In this document: positions 58,339 to 64,000 of the stretch, piece by piece
How the letters are laid out: every line of letters starts with the position of its first letter
How positions within the stretch are numbered: the stretch's first letter is position 1
DNA from: Spiroplasma sp.
Lineage (GTDB): Bacteria; Bacillota_I; Bacilli_A; Mycoplasmatales; VBWQ01
Length of the DNA stretch: 64,000 bases
Direction of reading: 5' to 3'
NCBI GenBank assembly: GCA_031119525.1
Contig: JAVHXO010000003.1
Span: 1 to 64,000 of the forward strand
The notes under the pieces: model-generated
The model's database searches: none
What the model saw: the letters and a program-made list of their open reading frames with translations, nothing else
What the model was told of the DNA's origin: nothing
Position numbers and translations under genes: made by a program

Positions 58339-59979
58339 ATGAATGAAAAAATTAAACTAGACATTCAACCTCCTACAAGTATTTATTTAACATATCAAAG
58401 ATTAACCTATACAATTTGACATGCTATTGCTGAATTTGTTGATAATTCAACAGCTAGTTATTATTCACATAAAGAAGTATTAAAAAAAGTAAAAAATTAT
58501 AAATTAAAAGTGTATATAATTTATCAGCCAGATCATGGTATTTTAACTATTTATGATAATGCTTTTGGAATGGAAATAGAAGATTTTAAAAGAGCTATAA
58601 TTTTGAATTCACCACCAAAAGATAAATCTGGTAGAAATGAATTTGGAATGGGTTTAAAAACAGCTGCTTGTTGATTTGGAAAAGAATGAGAAATTTCATC
58701 AACAAGATTAGGAAGTAATAAGCTTTATTCTGCTTTTATGGATATTGAAAAATTAGGTGTTACAAATGAAAAAAACATTAATATACATGTTGAAAAAATA
58801 AATTCAGAAAAACATTATACAAAATTAACTATAAGAGTTTTAAGTAGAAAAATTACATCAACCCAAAGAAAAAAAGTAATTGAACAAATTTCTAATATCT
58901 ATCGAAAAGATTTAATAAATAGCGATATTGAAATTAAATATATAGAAAAAAAATATGATAAATATGGTAATCCTCATTATACTAATGATGGCGAAAATTT
59001 TTTTTCTACAATGAATGAAGTTCCAACATTAAAATATGAAAATCCTACTGTATGAGAATATGTTGATGAAAAAACTGGATTAAAAGAAAAATATTTTCAA
59101 GAATTTTCAGATGAAATTTTTTTTGAAGGAAAAACTTATCATTTTAATGGATTTTTAGCTATTAGAGATATTGCGAGTAGAACATATGCTGGTTTAACAT
59201 TAATTCGAAGAAATAGAGTAATTATTGGCGGACTTAATAGCGGATATAGACCTAAAGAAATTTTTGGTGATGCAAGTGATTTTGCTTATCAAAGAATTTT
59301 TGGTGAAGTTAATATGGATAATTGACCAGTTACTCAAGCAAAAAATGCTTTTGATTGAGACAATGGTTTAGAAGAAATCTTTATTAATAAAATGAAAAGT
59401 ATTTCAAGAGATTTAGTCACAAAATCAAGAGATTTAAGAAAAAAAGATAAAGTAAACTTAAATTTAACTTCTGAACAAAAAATTTTAACCAATAATCTTT
59501 CTATCGAAACTATGTTTAAAAAACCAATTGGAAGTTTAACAATTGAGGAATTTAACAATTCAATAAAAAGCAATATAATAAGTAAAAATGATTTAGACTC
59601 TTCAGCTGAAAAATCAATTGAAAAATTATCAAATTATTTAGTATTTAAAATAAATGATAATTCTAACCGAGAAATCCATATAGATTATTTAGCTGACATG
59701 AGTGTAAATCCAACAGAATGATTAAAAATTAATGCTATTGATCAAGAAGATAAAAAAAATTTTAAATTTAAAATTACAATTTTTTATGAACATCCTTTTT
59801 TTAAACCATATATAAATGATGGAGAATTTATATTAGTACTTAAAAAATTTGCGATTGCATTAGGGGTTTCTATAATAAATGCACAATTTTCACCAGTTAT
59901 TAAAGGAACATATCAATCATTAGAAATAGTAAAATTTATGAATGATTATTTAAAACAGGTTATTGATGAGGTTAATTAA
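58339..59979 (+). CDS. GHKL/MORC-like ATPase of a restriction-type island
   Basis: 546 residues. GHKL ATP-binding motifs are clear: AIAEFVDNSTAS (Glu 32, Asn 36), YDNAFGM, and GRNEFGMGLKTAACW. The region after (LTLIRRNRVIIGG) fits the S5-like part found with such ATPases. Related proteins, the prokaryotic relatives of eukaryotic MORC ATPases, sit beside Z1 and PD-(D/E)XK genes and C5 methyltransferases in restriction-like systems. Followed after 2 bases by the Z1 gene. Confidence 0.8.
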
Positions 59980-59981
59980 TT

Positions 59982-62168
59982 ATGAGTATAGGGTTATTTA
60001 GTTTTTTAGATGAAGAAATAAAATATATTAATACTAATGAAAAATATTTAGATGATTTTAAAAATGTTTATATAAAAAAAATAGGTGAAGAGGCAGTTGA
60101 AAAAGTTATTTCTAACGCCATTTCTGTATTTTCTAAATGTATAAATAAAGATAAAACATTAGTTAATAAAACAGGCATAGTTTTAGGAAAAATTCAATCA
60201 GGAAAAACATCTAATTTTTTAGGTTTAATAGCAATGGGATTTGATAATAACATTGATGTAGTTATTTTAATTGGTGGAAAAGATTCAAAATTATTAGTTC
60301 AAAATGATACAAGACTAAAAGAAGTTTTTAATTTAAATGATTCAGATAAAGTTGTTATTGAAAATATTAATTTTATATATAAAAATTCTAACCCTAACAT
60401 TTACTATCAACACTTAAAATCAAGAAAAAATCATAAATTAATTATTACTTGTTTAAAAAATGCTATTCATTTAGAGAAGGTATACAAGTTCTTAAAAAAA
60501 TCAAATTTAGTATCAAAAAATATAATGATAATAGATGATGAAGGCGATCAAGCAACTTTAAATGCAAATGCTGAAATTAAAAATAAAAAAGCTACAATTC
60601 TATACCAAAAAGTTACAAACATTTTAAATATATTAAAACATTTTGTCTATATTCAAGTTACAGCAACACCTTATGCAAATTTATTTTTAAGAGATAGTGA
60701 TATTCTTAAACCACAATTTGTACAATTAACTTATCCAAGTGAATCTTATATGGGTCTAAATGAATTTCATGGTCAAAACAGTAATAATTTCATTAGAATT
60801 ATTGATAATAATGAAATAAATAAAAATGAAAATTGAAATAATAACCCTATTTTTTCTGAATCATTTTCTAAGGCATTATCATGTTTTTTGATTGCCAGTT
60901 GTTTAAAAATGATTGAAAATCAAACTATTAATAGCAAATCTACAATGCTTATTCATATATATAGAACTATTATAAATCATTCAATTTCTGCAATTGCATT
61001 GCGTAATGTTATTGAAGACTTAAAAAAGAAATTAAAACTTGAAAAAACCGATCTTAATTACTTTCAATTTTTAAATTTTTGTAATTATGGATTTTTTGAG
61101 TATTTTAATAGACCATTAGATTATAATAATAACAAAAGTGATAAAGAAATAATCGATCATCTTAAAATTGTTTTTGAAAGTCTGGAAGTAGTAGAAGTAA
61201 ACAGAACTAACCCTATACGAAATAGGGAAAAACTTTCATATGCAAAACATGTTATTCTAGTAGGAGCAGATTTAGTAGAAAGAGGAATTACAATTTCTGA
61301 TCTTTTAGTAACGTATATTACTAGACGTAGTAAAGGTATCACTAATGCTGATACTGTCCTTCAAAGAGCTAGATGATTTGGTTATCGTAATAAAATTAAA
61401 AAGTATATGAGAATTTTTTGTTTAGAAGAAATACAAGATGATTATGAAGAAATACTAATAATGGATGAAGATCTTTGATTTAATTTAGAGGATTTAAGTA
61501 ATAATGATGCTCTTCTTTCTGAATATGTAAAAACTTTAAATTTAAATAAAAAAAACTTAAGACCCACAAGACAAGGCGTAGTTAAGTGAAATCTAGAACA
61601 AATAATGCTTTGACATTCACAAAAAGAAGCAAAAAATAATCAGGAGATTGAATTAAATTTATATGATGAACTACTTAAAAAAGGCCAAATAGAAAAATAT
61701 GATTCTATAGAGCACAAAAGTATTAATTATCCTAATATAAGTTCCTTTGAAGTGCAATTTTCTAATATATGAGAAAATGTTTTAGAATATTGTGATATTT
61801 CGCTTGATTTTTGAAATTATTGAAAATCAAATAGAAATGATACAAAAGTTAAAGTATTAATAATGAATCCAAACTCTAATTCAAAAGAGAAATATAATCG
61901 TACTTTATTAAAAAATAATAAAATACAAATTTTTAGAGGTAGAAGTACAAAAGAAATAACAGAAAATTACTATAAAGGTGATCGATATTTAAATGAATAT
62001 CCTCAAAATAAAAATTTAATTTTAGTTGAAATTTTTAAATTTGATATTTATCAAAAAAACAAAAATAATAGTGAAGAAAAAAAAGATCTTCAAATAAAAG
62101 ATGCAATTTTTTATGCTATTTATTTCCCAGGAGAAGGAGTTATTAGATATGTTGCTAAACAAGATTAA
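59982..62168 (+). CDS. Z1-domain ATPase/helicase-like protein
   Basis: 728 residues. P-loop GKIQSGKT at residues 69-76. IMIIDDEGDQA serves as Walker B. VTATPYANLF and LVGADLVERGITI follow, with VLQRARWFGYR as the helicase-like arginine motif. This order is the Z1 domain plus helicase core. In this island type it is thought to move or remodel DNA for the nuclease. Its final 20 bases overlap the next gene, indicating coupled translation. Confidence 0.85.
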
Positions 62169-63141
62169 TGAATTAAGTGAAATATATAATAAAATTGAAA
62201 ATACACAAAATAAAAATTCAATTTGAAAAATAAATGATGAAATTTTTTTAGCATTAATAAATAATAATTATTCAGTAATTTTTATAATAGAAAATATACC
62301 AGACAGAAAAGTTCTTACTGGCAAAAATATGAGAATTAAATTATTAAATCAAATTAAAATTGAAGTGGAAAATTTAAGATTTATTAAACCAGGCATAGTC
62401 ATTGAATGCTTAAACCAAGAAAAAGAAATTAAAGAAGCATTTTTATTTTTTATGACAACATTAATTAATAATTTTGAAGTTTTTAGACAAAATGCATATG
62501 AAGAATTTTTTAAAATTTGACAACTTTTTGAAAGAAATAGAAAAAGAAATGAAAATAATTTAAAAGGATTTTTAGGTGAACTTTTAATAATTGATTTATT
62601 TTTAAAAAAATATAATTGAAATATTTCAAATTTTTATCATAAAAATGAATACAATAAATGAGATTTTGAATTTACTAACAAATTATCTTTAGAAGTTAAA
62701 ACAACTAGCACTGAAGAAAGAAAACATGATTTTGCTTTTTTACAACTTAATAATAATGCAGAAATTATTGTTGCGTCAGTAAAATTATTGCTTCATGAAA
62801 AAGGAATATCCTTATACAAATTTGCAATGAATTTAATTAAAGAAATTAATAATTTTAGTTTTTCTTCACAACTTTATTCATTTTTATTTTTAAATAAAAT
62901 AAATGAGTGAGATCAAGGAATATTTTTTGATTATGATTTAGCATTTAATTCTATAATTTTTTATTTAAAATCTTCATTACCAAAATTATTTGAAAATCAA
63001 AAAAATATTCCTAATTCAATTACTAATATTCGATACAATATTACATTAAATAATTTAAAAGAAGAAAAAATAGAAGATATTATAAAACTAATAAATACAA
63101 ATATTGATAAAGAAAGAATTTTTAATGATTTAAAAAGCTAG
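62149..63141 (+). CDS. PD-(D/E)XK-family protein of the Z1 island
   Basis: 330 residues; GAGAAGGAG before the ATG, which lies inside the end of the Z1 gene. The nuclease-like core is GFLGELLIIDLF (Glu), NKWDFEF (Asp), then LSLEVKTTS (Glu-x-Lys), so all residues of a PD-(D/E)XK site are present. Families like this (PF14390 type) accompany GHKL and Z1 genes. It would be the DNA-cutting part on this side of the island. Confidence 0.75.
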
Positions 63142-63165
63142 TACATCAATGTACTAGCTTTTTAA
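63132..63165. terminator. Terminator after the Z1 island
   Basis: AAAAAGCTAGTACA pairs with TGTACTAGCTTTTT around TCAA; works in both directions. It overlaps the stop codon of the last gene. Confidence 0.85.
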
Positions 63166-63172
63166 ATTAAAT

Positions 63173-63268
63173 TTACTTATCAGCCATTTTTTTGCCCAAC
63201 TCCAACAAAAATTCATTCTTTTCAATGTTCTCACAACCGTGATCAATCTCTTTTACTCCATACTCTTT
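63173..63268 (-). pseudogene. Degraded copy of the 44-codon gene
   Basis: On -, the frame ending at 63173 reads KEIDHGCENIEKNEFLLELG then KKMADK, matching the end of the neighbour (NVDRAIESTKNNDFLIEVAK then RLADK). No start codon lies in frame before the terminator upstream, so only the 3' part remains. Confidence 0.55.
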
Positions 63269-63308
63269 AAAAAAGTGTGAATTATAATATAATTCACACT
63301 TTTTTATT
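63268..63308 (-). terminator. Terminator of the Fic operon
   Basis: AAAAAAGTGTGAATTATA pairs with TATAATTCACACTTTTTT; perfect long stem with T run on both strands. Confidence 0.85.
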
Positions 63309-63316
63309 TTAAAATT

Positions 63317-63451
63317 TTATTTATCAGCCAACCTCTTAGCAACTTCAATCAAAAAATCATTATTTTTTGTGCTTTCAATTGCTCTGTCAACATTTTTTTT
63401 ACCGTATTTCCCGTCACTAGTTGGTAAATTTTTAAAGTTCAAGTTCTTCAT
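63317..63451 (-). CDS. 44-residue protein overlapping the Fic/Doc gene
   Basis: AAGGAGG precedes the ATG, and its first 20 bases lie inside the end of the Fic gene in another frame. The product is small, basic at first and helical at the end (FLIEVAKRLADK). A decayed relative lies next to it. It could be the antitoxin, although antitoxins usually precede Doc, and the Fic-inhibiting (S/T)xxxE(G/N) motif is not seen. Confidence 0.6.
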   Translation of the reverse strand: MKNLNFKNLPTSDGKYGKKNVDRAIESTKNNDFLIEVAKRLADK

Positions 63452-64000
63452 GACTTACCTCCTTTTGTACATTTTGTTTTATTTCTTTATGAAGACTTAC
63501 TTCACTACTGAAATTCATTCAAATTGATTCAAATAATTTGTCTTTTATGACTTTTAATGTCTGGTCTTCTGTTAATCCTTGCTCTCTACTACTAGCTATA
63601 TTTATCATAAAATCTTCTCATTTTGATAAGTAATCTGTTTTAGTTCTTATTTTATAAAAATATAAGTATAAACCAATACTATCTAAGAAAGCACCAACAG
63701 ATAATAATGCTGTTCTTTTATTGCCATTAGTAAAAGGATGATTTGAAACTGCTATACGATACATAATATCTGCAGCCATATCTAAAACAGAAATGTTATC
63801 TTGGTTATAAAATCATTTAAAGAAAACTAAATTACTAACTATTGATTCAACATTACCTTTAGATCGCTGTCGATAATCCCCTTTTTCTAATCCAGTTTTA
63901 GTGGGAATTATTTTGCTTAATTCTAATTGTTTTAAAATTAATTTAGTTAAATGAACAACTAATTGCTTTTCTAAAACAATTGGTTCTTTAAAGACAATAA
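63432..64000 (-). CDS. Fic/Doc-family protein, 5' end outside window
   Basis: About 189 residues visible; the start lies beyond base 64000. The Fic core HPFTNGNKRTA is present with the catalytic His and the loop that binds nucleotide. Before it is NVESIVSNLVFFKWFYNQ and DMAADIMYRIAVSN, the Doc-type helices. Fic/Doc proteins add AMP or phosphate to target proteins (for Doc, to EF-Tu). TGA codons encode Trp at three places. Confidence 0.8.

Overview
The window is AT-rich DNA (roughly a quarter G+C by eye) in which nearly every long reading frame is interrupted by TGA where a conserved Trp is expected (AlaRS, RpoB, RpoC, MgtA, VirB4-like ATPase). It must be read with the Mycoplasma/Spiroplasma code (TGA = Trp). 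Lipoprotein leaders of the form MKKLLSxLGAISLTALASTTVVAC, UPF0236-type transposase and the gene mix point to a Spiroplasma.

Layout. (1) 1-15.6 kb: a compact mollicute-type integrative conjugative element, all on +: Cys-rich protein, small lipoprotein, pilin-like protein, VirB6/TrbL-like membrane protein, several small proteins, a 928-residue cell-surface protein, VirB4/TraE ATPase, lipoprotein, coiled-coil protein, VirD4/TraG coupling ATPase, tiny HNH-like protein, UPF0236/ISLre2-type transposase-like protein. (2) 15.7-24 kb: housekeeping genes on -: FtsX-type permease, rnc, plsX, and mgtA behind an M-box riboswitch. (3) 24.2-26.5 kb: a small accessory locus: a paralogue of an ICE coiled-coil protein, then an operon of an Abi_2-type HEPN protein and a nucleotidyltransferase, flanked by two copies of a compact structured RNA, each with its own terminator. 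(4) 26.6-35.5 kb: spx-like, alaS with T-box, AEC transporter, two D-2-hydroxyacid dehydrogenases, ktrA, GNAT enzyme. (5) 35.5-46.6 kb: a putative toxin/effector island on -: coiled-coil protein plus a Tcd-like (GT44-like) glycosyltransferase, two aerolysin-fold ETX/MTX2 toxins, and three tandem paralogous secreted helical proteins. (6) 46.8-55.7 kb: rpoC, rpoB, rplL, rplJ with L10 leader. (7) 55.7-63.2 kb: divergent defence island: C5 methyltransferase + HNH nuclease on one side, GHKL/MORC-like ATPase + Z1 ATPase + PD-(D/E)XK protein on the other. (8) 63.2-64 kb: Fic/Doc toxin (cut by the window end) with an overlapping 44-codon gene and a degraded copy of that gene.

How it works together: core genes are ordinary, but three accessory blocks are interleaved with them. 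The ICE carries a complete-looking conjugation core. The HEPN/NTase/RNA locus looks like an RNA-associated abortive-infection or toxin-antitoxin system. The toxin island is preceded by an RNA-like leader that is nearly identical to the sequence at the left end of the ICE, which links the two accessory regions. No functional search could be run; family calls rest on motifs read by eye.
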